From Pseudophaeomoniella oleicola (taxonomy: Eukaryota; Ascomycota; Eurotiomycetes; Phaeomoniellales; Phaeomoniellaceae), in NCBI GenBank assembly GCA_003868215.1, contig QWDQ01000052.1, forward strand, positions 1-64,000: a stretch of DNA of 64,000 nt, written 5' to 3'. This document shows positions 24,024-35,305 of this stretch, piece by piece. How positions within the stretch are numbered: the first letter of the stretch is position 1; each line of letters opens with the position of its first letter. The position numbers and the translations under genes are program-made. The notes under the pieces were generated by a model. It searched no databases and was not told where the DNA came from. It saw nothing but the letters and a program-made list of their open reading frames with translations.

Positions 24024-26077
24024 ATGCATTGGGGTGCCGTTATAGCGCTCGCAAGCCTCGCGGCGTCATGTCAAGGTAGGCTGTATCCAGGAAACGATGC
24101 CCGACTCAACTGACCCAAATCCAGCTTCGGCGATTGAAATAGAACGAGATGTCGGATTTCTGATCGGGAGGGCCGAGCCAGATGCGCCCCATGGCTATAC
24201 GCCGACCACGGTAAATTGTCCGTCAACAGCACCTTTTGTGAGAAGCGCATCGACCCTTTCGCAGAGCGAGACATCCTGGCTGGAGAGGCGGCGCAATGTC
24301 ACGGTGCCGGCGTTGCAGCAATTTTTGTCGAGAGTCAACATTTCAGGTTTTGATGTGGACTCTTATTTTTCAACTCATTCATCAAATACATCGCAGCTGC
24401 CCAATTTAGCCATGGCCTTCTCCGGTGGAGGCTGGAGAGCCCTCATGAACGGTGCCGGAGCAGTGGCAGCGTTTGACAATCGCACAGCCGAATCAACTAC
24501 ACCTGGACACGTTGGTGGAATACTACAGGCATCCACCTATATTGCGGGTTTGAGCGGTGGAAGCTGGATGGTTGGCTCCATCTACATGAATAACTTTTCG
24601 ACTGTCCCCTCTCTGCAGTATAGCGGCGAGGTCTGGGAATTCCAAAACTCTATCCTTGAAGGCCCACCATCGGATAGCATTCAGCTTTTCAGCACAGTTG
24701 GATATTACAGGACGCTTGAGAATCAGGTGTCGGGAAAAAGTGATGCGGGTTACAGCACATCTATCACGGACTACTGGGCGCGGGCGCTGTCCTTTCAACT
24801 CATCAACGCCAGCGATGGCGGCCCATCTTATACATGGAGTTCAATCGCTTTGAACGACGACTTCCAGAACGGAGAGCAGCCGATGCCCATCATCATCGCT
24901 GATGAACGTGCACCTGGCGAGATACTTATCCCTGGAAACACAACAATCTATGAAATCAATCCGTGGGAGGTACGTCATGTTGTAAAATCTGACATCCTAT
25001 CTCTAATAACATGTGATCTAGTTTGGTACCTTTGATCCTACCGTTTTTGGTTTCATCCCGATTCAGTACCTCGGTACGAATTTCAGCGCCGGGTCTGTCT
25101 CTAACACCAGCGCCTGTGTCGTGGGATTTGATAACGCCGGCTTCATGATGGGCACTTCTTCTACTTTGTTCAACCAAATCGTGCTGGCAGCGTTCACGAC
25201 CAACACTTCCCTACCAGGGTTCCTGACGTCTGCTATCCAGGACATTGCAAGAGATGTCGGACAGGACAATGATGACATCGCCGAATACCGACCCAATCCT
25301 TTCTATCACTATAACAATGACACTAATCCCAACGCCAACACCTCATCGTTAACTTTGGTAGATGGTGGCGAAGATCTTGAGAACATTCCCCTGCACCCAC
25401 TCCTTCAGCCGACCCGGAATGTCGACATCATTCTGGCTATCGATTCGTCTGCCGACACCAACACCAATTGGCCAAACGGTACTTCCATGGTCGCAACGTA
25501 CCAACGTTTCCAGTCCTCAGGGCTATCAAATGGTACTAGCTTTCCCTCGGTTCCCGATGAGAACACCTTTGTCAATCTCGGCTTGAACACTCGTCCCACC
25601 TTCTTTGGATGCAACGCCAGCAACACTACGGGCCCGACGCCACTCATCGTGTACCTGCCCAACTCGCCGTACAGCGGTCACTCCAATGTCTCGACCTTCC
25701 AATTCTCGTACGAGCAAGCGCAACGCAACTTGATGATCGGCAACGGTTACAACGTCGCGACCATGGGCAACGGCACCGTTGACTCCGAATGGCCAACGTG
25801 CCTCGCCTGTGCCATCCTCTCCCGAAGTTTCGACCGCACCAACACCCCCGTCCCCAGCGCCTGCTCGACATGCTTCGATCGATACTGCTGGAACGGCACA
25901 ACAAACGCGACAGTCCCCGTGTTATACGAACCAGCACTGAAACTCAACAGTAGCAGCAGCGGCAGCGGTGGCAATGCCAGCTCTTCCAGTAACAATGCTC
26001 CTGGTTTCGCCCACCAATTCCCTGGCTGGATGAGTCTGATCGGCACCTTGTCCGCCTTGTTCTTTATCATCATATAA
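24024..26077 (+). CDS. PLB: Secreted, probably GPI-anchored phospholipase B (lysophospholipase)
   Basis: Hydrolyses acyl esters of phospholipids and lysophospholipids outside the plasma membrane or at the cell wall. Exons are 24024-24075, 24125-24969 and 25022-26077 (650 aa); introns 49 and 52 nt. Exon 1 encodes the signal peptide ([17 protein letters not shown]). The catalytic serine lies in GLSGGSW (Ser161), preceded by the oxyanion-type [13 protein letters not shown]; the second catalytic motif [17 protein letters not shown] carries the aspartate. There are many N-x-S/T sites and a Cys-rich part near the C-terminus ([21 protein letters not shown]). The C-terminus has a Ser/Gly/Asn-rich spacer followed by a hydrophobic tail ([13 protein letters not shown]), a typical GPI-attachment signal. 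Size and motif order match fungal PLBs. Confidence 0.95.
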
Positions 26078-26684
26078 AACAAAGCCACCAAATTAAAAAA
26101 GTTTTAAGAGAGCAAAGATTTTGATCACAGGAGTCTTAAGAGATATTTGGATTTGGATCTGCATTTGCATTTTTCACGGCAGCGTAGGGCAGGGTAGACA
26201 GCACCGGGACTAATGTTCTTCTTATATCGGGTCGGGTCAAAGCTGGTTTTGGATGAAATGGAACTGGAAAAGGAGGGTTTTCTTTTTTGACACAATGTTA
26301 TGTATGTTGGATATGCTTAGATGTAGGGATGTACTATAACAACAGCTCCATTTCGAAGTTGCAGTCATGACATGACATACATACCTGGCATAGCCAGCCA
26401 TATGTATATGTGTTCTGCCTCTTTATCTATATCTTTTCATCATGAGTGAATCTGGGTGAGGGAGTGGGTGATAACTACCTAGGTATTTAGCCAAGGTAAT
26501 TTAATTACCTAAGAGTTACCTGTTCAGGTAGGTAGGTAGCGCAGGTATTAAGATATGGAACAAACATGGAGAGTACAAAGGATTTATTCCCTTAGATGGA
26601 TCTACCTGTCACTCACTCACTTATGGATTGGGCAATGATTGCTTGGTAAATAATTCACAATATTTTTTTTTTTGAGTCCAAACT
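26078..26684. other. Intergenic, convergent gene ends
   Basis: Separates the 3' ends of the lipase (+) and the dehydrogenase (-). Holds a TACCTA/TAGGTA patch (26473-26548) and a T-run (about 26664-26674) close to the dehydrogenase stop. No gene seen. Confidence 0.5.
26473..26548. repeat. TACCTAGGTA-type palindromic patch
   Basis: Contains ACTACCTAGGTATT, AATTTAATTACCT and GGTAGGTAGGTAG within about 75 bp of intergenic DNA. Confidence 0.5.
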
Positions 26685-28334
26685 TCACGCTTGCAACTCC
26701 TGCCCATGACCACCCAACGTAACAGTTTTGATGGTGACAAACTCCTCGATCCCATATTTGGACCCTTCTCTGCCGAAGCCAGATTGCTTGACGCCACCGA
26801 ACGGGGTCGCGGGATCGGAGATCAAACCCGTGTTGACGCCGACCATGCCGACTTCGAGGGCCTCGGCGATACGGTAGATGCGGCCGATGTCTTTGCTGTA
26901 GAAGTAGCCGGCAAGACCGACTTCGGAGTCGTTGGCGAGATCAATGACTTCTTTCTCGGATTTGAATTCGAAGAGTCCTGCGACGGGACCAAAAGTTTCT
27001 TCTGAAGTCAGTTCCATATCTGCTTTCATACCCGTCAGGACGGTTGGCTTGTAGAAGTTGGATCCCAGTTCGGGCAATTTCTGTCCTCCTGTGGTGACCT
27101 TGGCTCCCTTAGAGGTGGCATCTTTGACGTGACGGTCAACCTTCTCTACAGCCCTGTCATGGATCACAGGGCCATGGGTGACACCATCGTCGAAGCCATA
27201 ACCGACCTTGAAACTGTTGACTTTCTCTGTAAGACGCTTCGCGAACTCATCGTAGATACCTGATTGGACGTAGATTCGGTTTGCACAGACACAAGTCTGA
27301 CCTGACGACCGGAATTTACTGGCAATACACCCTGCCACTGCGACATCAAGATCGGGACAGTCATCAAAGACGATGAATGGAGCATTGCCACCAAGCTCCA
27401 AGGAGATCTTCTTAAGCGTCGATGAGGACTGTTTCATCAGAAGCTTCCCAACGTTGGTGCTACCGGTGAAAGAGACCTTCTTGACGGTCGGATGAGTGGT
27501 AAGTAGTTCACCTACCGCCGGAGTGTTGTTGAGGGCAGTGACAATATTGACGACACCTGGTGGAAGTCCGGCACGTTGCGCAAGTTCAGCTAGAGCATTG
27601 GCTGTGAATGGAGTTTCTCCAGGGGTCTTGGCGACAACGGTACATCCAGCAGCGATCGCTGGACCAATCTTTCGCGTGATCATGGCCGCAGGAAAGTTCC
27701 ATGGCGTGACAAACCCACAGACGCCGACTGGTTGTTTAATCGTGAACACTCTATTACCAGGTACAGTTGCAGGAATCGTATCGCCATAGAGTCTTGGTGC
27801 TTCTTCTGAGAACCACTCGAAGAAGTTCGCCGCATAAGATACCTCGCCCTTTGAGTCTGCTAATGGTTTTCCATTCTCCCAGGTAATCAAAGTCGCAATA
27901 TCCTCCGCATTTTGTACCATCAAATCATACCATTTCCTCAGCATTTTCGACCTTTCCCTAGGAGTGGTCTTTCTGAACGATTTGAATGCTTCTCCTGCAG
28001 CTGCAATTGCCTTTTCGGTATCGGCAGCGTCGAATTCAGGACATGTTCCAATGACCTTGCCTGTGGAGGGGTCATGGACTTCAAAGGACTTGCCAGACGC
28101 TGCCGTTACCCATTCTCCATTGACGAAAGCCTTCTCAATGAGAAGAGACTTATCTTTCAACTGTGTAAGTCAGCATTGCGGACTTTCTACTATTGTTTCT
28201 CGCCTTACCGGCGGTATCGAGTGGCCCATGGCGTATGATCTCGAAGATACTATTCTGGGAAGAGATGAAGGGATCGAGGAGGGATAAAAAGGTCTAGATT
28301 TGAAAGAAGCAAATCGAGCAGCACGAAATGCCAT
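26685..28334 (-). CDS. UGA2: Succinate-semialdehyde dehydrogenase, mitochondrial
   Basis: Last step of the GABA shunt: succinic semialdehyde plus NAD(P)+ to succinate. Exons are 28334-28209 and 28160-26685, 533 aa; intron 48 nt (GTAAGG..CTTACACAG). The first ATG at 28334 opens an Arg/Ser/Phe-rich, acid-free presequence (MAFRAARFASFKSRPFYPSS) fitting mitochondrial import. The rest is a full aldehyde dehydrogenase: VTPWNFPAAMITRK (Rossmann side), FTGSTNVGK, catalytic-base glutamate in LELGGNAPF, and nucleophile cysteine in SGQTCVCANR near residue 330. The extra Cys two residues later (TCVC) is typical of redox-sensitive SSADH. C-terminus has the usual TPFGGVKQSGFGREGSKYGIEEF. The gene symbol follows the yeast name; yeast UGA2 is cytosolic, so the presequence is a difference. 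Confidence 0.94.
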
Positions 28335-29092
28335 TACTACAACTCCACGCCTTGGAGTAAGAGATCCCAATTGGCTAGGATCAGCTGTCTCTCTCACGGA
28401 GAGAAGAGCGTTGGCTGCATATACCAATACTCTTGTAGTGATTGTATAGGCAGACTCTCCTGTCGCTCCAGCAGTATCCAAGGAAGAGATGTATTGAGAC
28501 AGAATCAGCGAAATAGAAGATGTTTATGTTAATGTGAATGTTGATAGAAGAGTTGGAGACATTCTATGGCGGAGAGAAAGTTGGGTGACGTTCGATTCAC
28601 GTAACTTTATCGTTATCAAGGTAAAAAAGGTCCCAGTGCCCGCGTTCTTTCATCAATCCTTCTCCGCACGCCGGGTCCATCGGGACTCAGTCCTTCGGTA
28701 TCTTCGGCGTCAACGGCGCGAACTTCTGGGGAAAGCTTTCTAGCCAATGCTCGCTATCATACGCATAAGATGCTAATCCTTTCACTACTTTCTACTACAT
28801 AATACGACAGGAACGCTGAGCATAGGTGACGCCTTTTTGAATATCAACAAACTCGGAATTATGGCTTGCTATTTACTGGCATTGTAGCTCGCTAGATCTT
28901 GGGTTAGAAGCACTATAAAGCAAACTATCCACTGAAGTGGTTGAGCAAACCATTCTGAAGTGCAATGGCTCTCATTAAGAAGCACCTTTGCACCCTAGCA
29001 CCTCCAGCTAACTGTCTTCTCCTTGATTTCTTCATTCCTCTTCACCGCTGCCTATATGATCATCCATCCCAGGCGGAAATGCCTCTCGCTTC
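28335..29092. other. Intergenic region
   Basis: Promoter side of the SSADH gene and 3' flank of the GTPase gene. No supported gene. Confidence 0.5.
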
Positions 29093-31863
29093 TCACAATT
29101 CAAGAGCTTGGTCATTTCCATTTCTGATATACCCTCGTTTCTTGGCCTCTCGACGAGCTGCGTAGGTCAACGACTCGTCCATTCGAAGCTGAACTGTGGC
29201 TGAGTGAAGTGCTTCTGTCAATTTTGCTTGGAATTCGGAATCCTGCTGAAAGATCTCAATACTTTCGCCAGACTTGTAGATAGTGTCCAAATCCGACTCA
29301 ATATCTCGAATCATACCATTGACAGAATCCTTCAGACGTTCTTCTACAGTCGAGACCTCCTGGTCAAGATCTCGTGAGAGTCGTTTGCTCATCCTGGCGT
29401 ATAGATAGGTTCTCGTGCTTCCACCGGCTGTGCCTTCACGCAATATAGTTTGGCAGTTTCTCTTGGCTCCCTTACCGTGGGTCATTTCACAATTTTGGTA
29501 AAATGCCGCCATTTCTCCTGCAACATAGGAATCTGGCCCGCACTCAGTCAGATCACCTCGCATAATATCGAGGGCCTTTTTTAATTGTGGTATCGCGTTG
29601 TCGATCTCATGCTCGAGGTGAGATCTCTGCTTTTGGACACCAGCAATAAAGGTTGCTGGGTATGCAGCGCCTGCATAGGCAGTGTCAGTAGATGCCATTG
29701 TGCAACGGGACCAGGACTGCCTACCTTGCGATACCTTAATGAACGCGTAAATGGCATCGTTCACTTCGGATACTAGATCATTGAAGTGATCAAGTATTTG
29801 CTTTTCGATATTTGGCCATACTTTGAGGACAAATTCAGCAAATATATGAACATATTCCTCATTCCAGTCCGCTGCCTTCCCATTCTTAGGTTTGAATTTG
29901 CCGTCTCTGCGGCAGAATGCCTTGATTGTATTGCAAGCCAGACCGTCAACTTGGTCAGACATAACCTGTGTGAGAAGTTTGCGGCATTCACTGGCATTTC
30001 TCTCACTCTTAGAAACCTTCATTAAATCAATGCCACCCTCGCAGGCTTGCCTTGAATTGCGACATGCTGTTAGCACCGCCGATTCGATATTGTTCTTGAG
30101 TAAGGCAGAGTCCAATGAGCCCTGATCTATTTGACCTGCAGCGTGGGGATTGCACCAGACACGCAACCTCTCTACGAAGTTAGGGAGGACATTTGAAAGG
30201 GTATCCTCCATAGCTCTAAATCGTTGCCGCGCTGGAAGAGTTGCGAAATGTTGCCTGAGACTTAGTATTCCACTGCTCTCCTTTATAGCGTTATCAAGGA
30301 CTGATCCCTCAACCGCATCGTTGAAAAAATCCCTGTTGTCTACGCAGAAGATAGTCAAGGGGACATCATTAGAAGTCATCTGTTGACATTCGGTGAACTT
30401 CTCGTTGATCAGCTTGTTCCGAGCTGAGATATGCAAGGCTGTAAGCCTAAGTGGATGGTCAGCAAGCGCCTCTGAGAAGAACACCGACGCTTACCTGTGC
30501 TTCGCCAATGCCTCTTCATCGCGAGATCTCTTCTTGCTTGCATTGTAGGACTTTCTAGCCTCTTCAAACCCCGCTCGTTCTATGTATTTGCAGTGCTCGG
30601 CGGAAAGACTTGTCACATTTTCGAAATCCCCTGCGCATGTAGCAACAACCGTTATCGTTGGTGCGTAGCCTCCTACTTCGTTACCTTGGTGGAGACGTTG
30701 GAATTTCCTGATAGTCTCGAGGACTATATCATCGCTATTGATCCGTTTGATTTCGCCAACTGGAATCAGTCCGTCACAGTATTTGGTGTATTCCAGCGCA
30801 GCTTCACGCGAAGACCATGTGTATCTCCCAAACCTGGTATGTCTGCTAGAACGATTCCGCTAGTCAACAAAGGAGAATCAAGATGCGTTTTCATCACTTT
30901 TATGAAAGAAGAGACCTCGAGTCTGATGAGCTGACTGTTGATTTGTTGATAGTCTTTCAACGAAAAAGCAGTCCTCTCCCAGACGCCATCTCTGGACCTG
31001 ACAGGCCAGTCCATGCTTTTCAGAGCATTGACAAGCTTAGTCAACTGGCGTTTGGTATTGCCTAATGTGAAGTTACAACTCTTAACGTTTTCGATGAGAT
31101 CCTTTCCGAAGATCTTGCTCAGGGTCAAAAAAGCGACCGTTGATTCCCTCTCTATCCGTTCGAGTTCGTCCTTCGGCTGAGTTTTCACGTTTTCATTATA
31201 CTCAGGATTGTTTTCGAGGCCGAGGAGACCTTGCTCGAGAAGCCCTCTAAGAAGAGTTGATTGCTCCTCGTCCGACATAAACAGTACTTCAATCTGTGCA
31301 AAAGCCGTTTGATGAGGGACTTTTTGCGAATACTCTGTGGGAAACGCTGTGACTGATTCACCCGCAGCACCCTAGAGATAATCAGATCATCTTCAAATGA
31401 CGCGCCATCGGATACTCACGACTTCAGCAATACCCTTCAATCCGAGCAGTGAGTTCACTAAGGAACTTTTTCCCTGACCTGCTTTTCCCACAACACCAAG
31501 TTTATATACGATCTGCTTTCTGGTCGAAAGCTTTTTAGCAGACTCGTAAAGTTGGCTGATCGCGGAACTGCTATCGGCAGATTCAGGACGCTTTGCAAGG
31601 ACGTTTCCAAGAGTTTTTGCAACACTAGAGGCATTTATAAAGGCAGTCAAGTAGTTCTGGTCATCTGCAGGTTCTCCGCGATATTCTTGACTGAAACCAG
31701 AGCTGTCGGGAGTCGTAGGTCGCGTCCTAAATTCTTCGGAGGTCGGAGGCATTGACGTAGAAGACGACCGAAACCGCTTGGACGGCAAAGAGCTCGTCGG
31801 GTCAGGCGAACCAGATGCTGATCTCTTCATAGCATGACCATAAGATTCGTAAAGTGAATCCAT
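29093..31863 (-). pseudogene. Dynamin-like / SLIP-GC-type large GTPase, carries a 1-base frameshift
   Basis: P-loop GTPase of the dynamin-like/nuclear GTPase SLIP-GC type found in many fungi; function unknown there. Exons are 31863-31420, 31371-30495 and 30446-29093. The N-terminus is Ser/Pro-rich with a KRF motif. The P-loop reads GKAGQGKSS (about residue 128) and the G3 motif DIPGLGDT follows. Just after DTHGLRV the frame ends in a stop about 18 codons on, while the next frame resumes at once with EAALEYTKYC and stays open to the exon end. One base is missing between 30806 and 30805; total exon length is also one short of a multiple of three. No intron of workable size repairs this. Downstream parts are helical and charged. 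Within exon 3 a 54-nt in-frame GTAGGC..GCAG segment (about 29727-29674) with a CTACTGAC branch point is probably an intron. Either a recent pseudogene or a sequencing error: the rest is intact. Confidence 0.75.
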
Positions 31864-32808
31864 AGCTGCTATATCAGACGTTAGACCCTGTTGATAGGAA
31901 GGCTACCAAGATAGTTTGCAAGAGGAAAGTGACGGAATGTTCGTTCCCTCCCTGGATTATATTGGGAAAGGAAGACTCAGAGGACGGTGAAGTGAGATGG
32001 AGGGAAGATACATAACGATACTGAATGACAGGCGCGCGACGGCAGTATGAGACTAGCCCGACACTAAGTCTTCAAACTCAGGCCAGCCGCTTGAGATTCA
32101 GAAGGAAGTGGGCGTCGAATAAGGAAGAAAGTAGGTTGATGTATCTATCCACGAGACAGAGAGTGTGTATGGGGAGGATGAGGAAGGAGTCGTCGAAGTT
32201 TGACAGATGTAAACATAAAAGGAAGGAAACAATGACACATGCGTGAAGTTAATGCTGACTAGAAGTTGACGATATGAGAGGATGCTTAGATACCTGAGAC
32301 TTCTGCGTTTACCCGCCAGTGGTGATGATGGGGCAGATGGAACAAACAATGATATGTGGGACCGTCTAGACGTTATCTGCCTGCAGAAGAGGGCAAGCGA
32401 GAAGAGGGCAAGCGAGAAGAGACGCAAGTTGGATGAGACGTATTTCGAGATGCACTATCTTCTGTGACTTCATTGAGGCAAATAAAGGGTTGATTGCAGA
32501 GGAAGGAATCCGTATCTGTAGATGAGATCTGTGTTGTGCTGGAGTGAGAGGAAGACAATCGAGTAAGACATCTGAGAGACGTCCGCCTAAACTTAAAGTA
32601 ATGCAGTAATGAGAGCGTTTCGAAGATCCTCAGTCATTGATAACAAGTCTCAGATAACCGCAGATGCCCCGACCTTGTAGCGAACAAGTTGTTTTCTGGC
32701 TTGACTTAATTGACCTTCAGGTGAGTGATACAGTTCGTCGTAGTAACAAGCAGAGTGTTGCGTCTGAAACTTAGAACATCTTTTCACTGTTCACTCTTCC
32801 TCATGGCG
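31864..32808. other. Intergenic, purine-rich
   Basis: Long GA-rich stretches on the plus strand (about 31900-32200 and 32380-32430), with a 15-bp tandem duplication at 32385-32414. The promoter of the GTPase gene should lie near 31864. No gene seen. Confidence 0.5.
32385..32420. repeat. 15-bp tandem repeat, two and a half copies
   Basis: Unit AGAAGAGGGCAAGCG at 32385-32399 and 32400-32414, followed by a partial AGAAGA copy. Confidence 0.8.
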
Positions 32809-34791
32809 TTACCTAGATTGTGAGGTTCTGTCTGCTTTTCGCTTTCTAATACGCGGACGTGATTCATCAGCCCGACGACCTCTTCGCTCACCCCTTCTTT
32901 TCGTTTCCAACCTCTTTACTTCTTCGACATCAACGTCAGGGTGACGTTTTCTGATATGTGCATACAACCTCGACGACCGATTGAATGGCTGCATATGCCT
33001 CTTGCAGGCTCGAATGGGACAACGGTACTGTGCATCGACACCATCACCCGTGGTCATTCCAGACATCTCGGCATCTGTGACATTTCCAGAACCCGTATTT
33101 GATCCTTGGTAATCGGTCATGTCAATCTGATGGAATAGAGATATATGATAGCGTAAGCGATGGACACTTGAAAATGGACCCAATCGACATGATCCGTGTG
33201 GGCATCCATATCTCCCGTCTGGGGTCTTCAGGGTTCTAAAAGGAAGCTCTGCTATCAAATCAGGATCTGTAGTTTCAAACCCGTCATCCCCATCGACATC
33301 TGCGCCCGATGGCTCAGCGGAAGATGAGGGCATACTGCTGTTTCTGTAGAAATCATGAGCTGAATGCGCTGGAGACTCTTGGTGATTGCTCCCTTGAATA
33401 CCGCTAGCCGTGGTCTCTGTGAAAAATGATGGCTTCCCATTCTGCACGTTCCCTTCGTAGAACGTGCGAAATCGCATGTCTTCCTCAAAAAGGCGAGCAC
33501 ATCTCTTCGCTGTACGTTCTAGAACATGTGAGTTCCAACCAGTCATTGCAGCTATTGCCAGAACATCACTCCAATCACGCTGGCGCAAATGCTCGATTCC
33601 ATCCGACCCGTATTGTTTCGCGGAGCGCGAGCGAGCATGCGAACTGTTCTGCGCCTCGGAATCAATATTCGCGCTGGACGACCGTTTGAGACTCTGTCTG
33701 CGTCTGCTCTCATGCCGGCTCTTCTCCTTTAGTCGTCGGCGCGTTAAAGACGTCGCAGCGTCAGAGACTTCTACCTCTGAAGAATGTGCGTGATTGCTCG
33801 AATGTGCAACCGCTGTATGGAGACCTCTCAGAAGACCTTCAAAGTTGCCTACAGTTTCACAAATGCTTGGAAGGAGTATTTGTCTCGCCACGTCATCATC
33901 AGCTAGAAAGACGGGATTTGAGAACGTCTCGTCAGAACTTTCTGATGCCGCGGACATGCTGGTATCATCCGATTCCTCTTCCACATCGCGAAAAGCTTGA
34001 GAGCTAAAAGTGGGCATTACGTACTCCTCCGCGGGATCAATATGTTCGTTTGGCTTGGTAATAGTCTCGGCAATGTTGATATCCGAGGATGGCTGCCGTC
34101 CCAGTTGCCTGGTAGCATATCTCTCTTTTGCGGTCTTCATGCTAAACGCCAAAAGGCATTCGTCCAAAGTCTCTCTAGGCCGTGTGGAGTGCAGAGAGGT
34201 GTATGTCTGGTGATCAGTAGCATCATATACATGATCTAAGCTACTTTTGGGCACATCTGAAGCAGGCATCGGCCAGGCTGTCCAGTGAGTATCCGGAGCA
34301 AAGTTTACCTGGAGTTCAGGAGCTCTGGGTGAATCAGAGTCGAGTACCATTCTCCTTTGTCGAATTTTGAACGCATAAGCGTTGAAGAGATGAGCACTGA
34401 GGTCATGATTCCTTTCCTCGACCAGAGACGTGTAGACCTGCCTTTCTTCTTCAGTCCAGTTCTCCCACGTTTTGCGCGAGCCATAAAATCTGTTTGGGCG
34501 ATGTCCAAGGTCGCGTCTACCGGTATATGCCTCTGATGACGAATGATCAGGAGCGGTTGATTTGCCCTTGTTAAAAGCGTCAGCCGCATTGAGCTCGGCC
34601 TCTTGTATGTATTCGAGGCTTGCGTCTTGTCCATCAAGTGGAGCGTTTGCAATCAGGTTTGAGCCACTTGCACCTGGAGAGCTATCTCGTCCTTGGCTTA
34701 GGAGGGCAGTATTTGAGACGCCCTGTGTCGTTGGAGCGAGTTCTGAACTTTGAGATGCAGAGTGGTCGCTTGAGTCTTCTGAGGCAGACAT
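32809..34791 (-). CDS. RRN9-like RNA polymerase I initiation factor with C2H2-like fingers
   Basis: Single exon, 660 aa. Residues 97-180 resemble the Rrn9 domain of the Pol I upstream activation factor: RPNRFYGSRKTWENWT, EERQVYTSLVEERNHDLSAH, LFNAYAFKIRQR and later HWTAWPMPASDVP. In this family the segment reads as a tryptophan-containing motif followed by a DLS-x-HL-(Y/F)-NA helix, which is what is seen. The middle is Ser-rich and disordered. The C-terminal 170 residues carry two Cys/His clusters: CPHGSCRLGPF..HRLRYHISLFH and CPIRACKRHMQPF..RLYAHIRKRH, both C2H2-like. A strongly basic tail (KRRGERRGRRADESRPRIRKRK) looks like a nuclear/nucleolar signal. Role in rDNA transcription is inferred from the Rrn9-like segment; other nuclear regulators with such fingers are possible. 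Confidence 0.68.
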   Translation of the reverse strand: MSASEDSSDHSASQSSELAPTTQGVSNTALLSQGRDSSPGASGSNLIANAPLDGQDASLEYIQEAELNAADAFNKGKSTAPDHSSSEAYTGRRDLGHRPNRFYGSRKTWENWTEEERQVYTSLVEERNHDLSAHLFNAYAFKIRQRRMVLDSDSPRAPELQVNFAPDTHWTAWPMPASDVPKSSLDHVYDATDHQTYTSLHSTRPRETLDECLLAFSMKTAKERYATRQLGRQPSSDINIAETITKPNEHIDPAEEYVMPTFSSQAFRDVEEESDDTSMSAASESSDETFSNPVFLADDDVARQILLPSICETVGNFEGLLRGLHTAVAHSSNHAHSSEVEVSDAATSLTRRRLKEKSRHESRRRQSLKRSSSANIDSEAQNSSHARSRSAKQYGSDGIEHLRQRDWSDVLAIAAMTGWNSHVLERTAKRCARLFEEDMRFRTFYEGNVQNGKPSFFTETTASGIQGSNHQESPAHSAHDFYRNSSMPSSSAEPSGADVDGDDGFETTDPDLIAELPFRTLKTPDGRYGCPHGSCRLGPFSSVHRLRYHISLFHQIDMTDYQGSNTGSGNVTDAEMSGMTTGDGVDAQYRCPIRACKRHMQPFNRSSRLYAHIRKRHPDVDVEEVKRLETKRRGERRGRRADESRPRIRKRKADRTSQSR

Positions 34792-35305
34792 CCTGCCTTT
34801 GTGATATAGTACAGGGAATTTGAAACATTCTTCTTCTGTGTGGTTTGTCTGAATGGTTATTATATTACTCGAGCGAAGTCATCTGGACGTGGAAAAGGTC
34901 TGATTCCAAACGAAGAATCCAGAGCTTAAATCGGTTCAGCAAGCCGAAGAATTGAATTTTGGCGTCGGTAAACTCGGAAACTTTCTGCGCATGAAGTGTA
35001 CCTCCGAAACACGTCTACATACCTCCAGATGCTTTCAAGAGCAATAAAAGACCATCACATAAGCCACACGAGCAGAGAAAACGACATAAACGTAAGGTAG
35101 ATTAGATCCTCGTTACAACAAAAGGTCGACTACGAGCGTGGCTATCATCAGTATCGCATTACATAATAGTCTAAGCAGGTAGACTGTATACATAACATTT
35201 GCTTGTACCTATTTCCTAGTCCATGGTATCTCATATATCAAGAGATGCATTCCCACCGAAAATATGGACTCCAGACTCCTTGCCAATATGCCAAGAAGAT
35301 GCTGT
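34792..35305. other. Intergenic region
   Basis: Promoter of the RRN9-like gene and 3' flank of NOP7. No gene seen. Confidence 0.5.
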
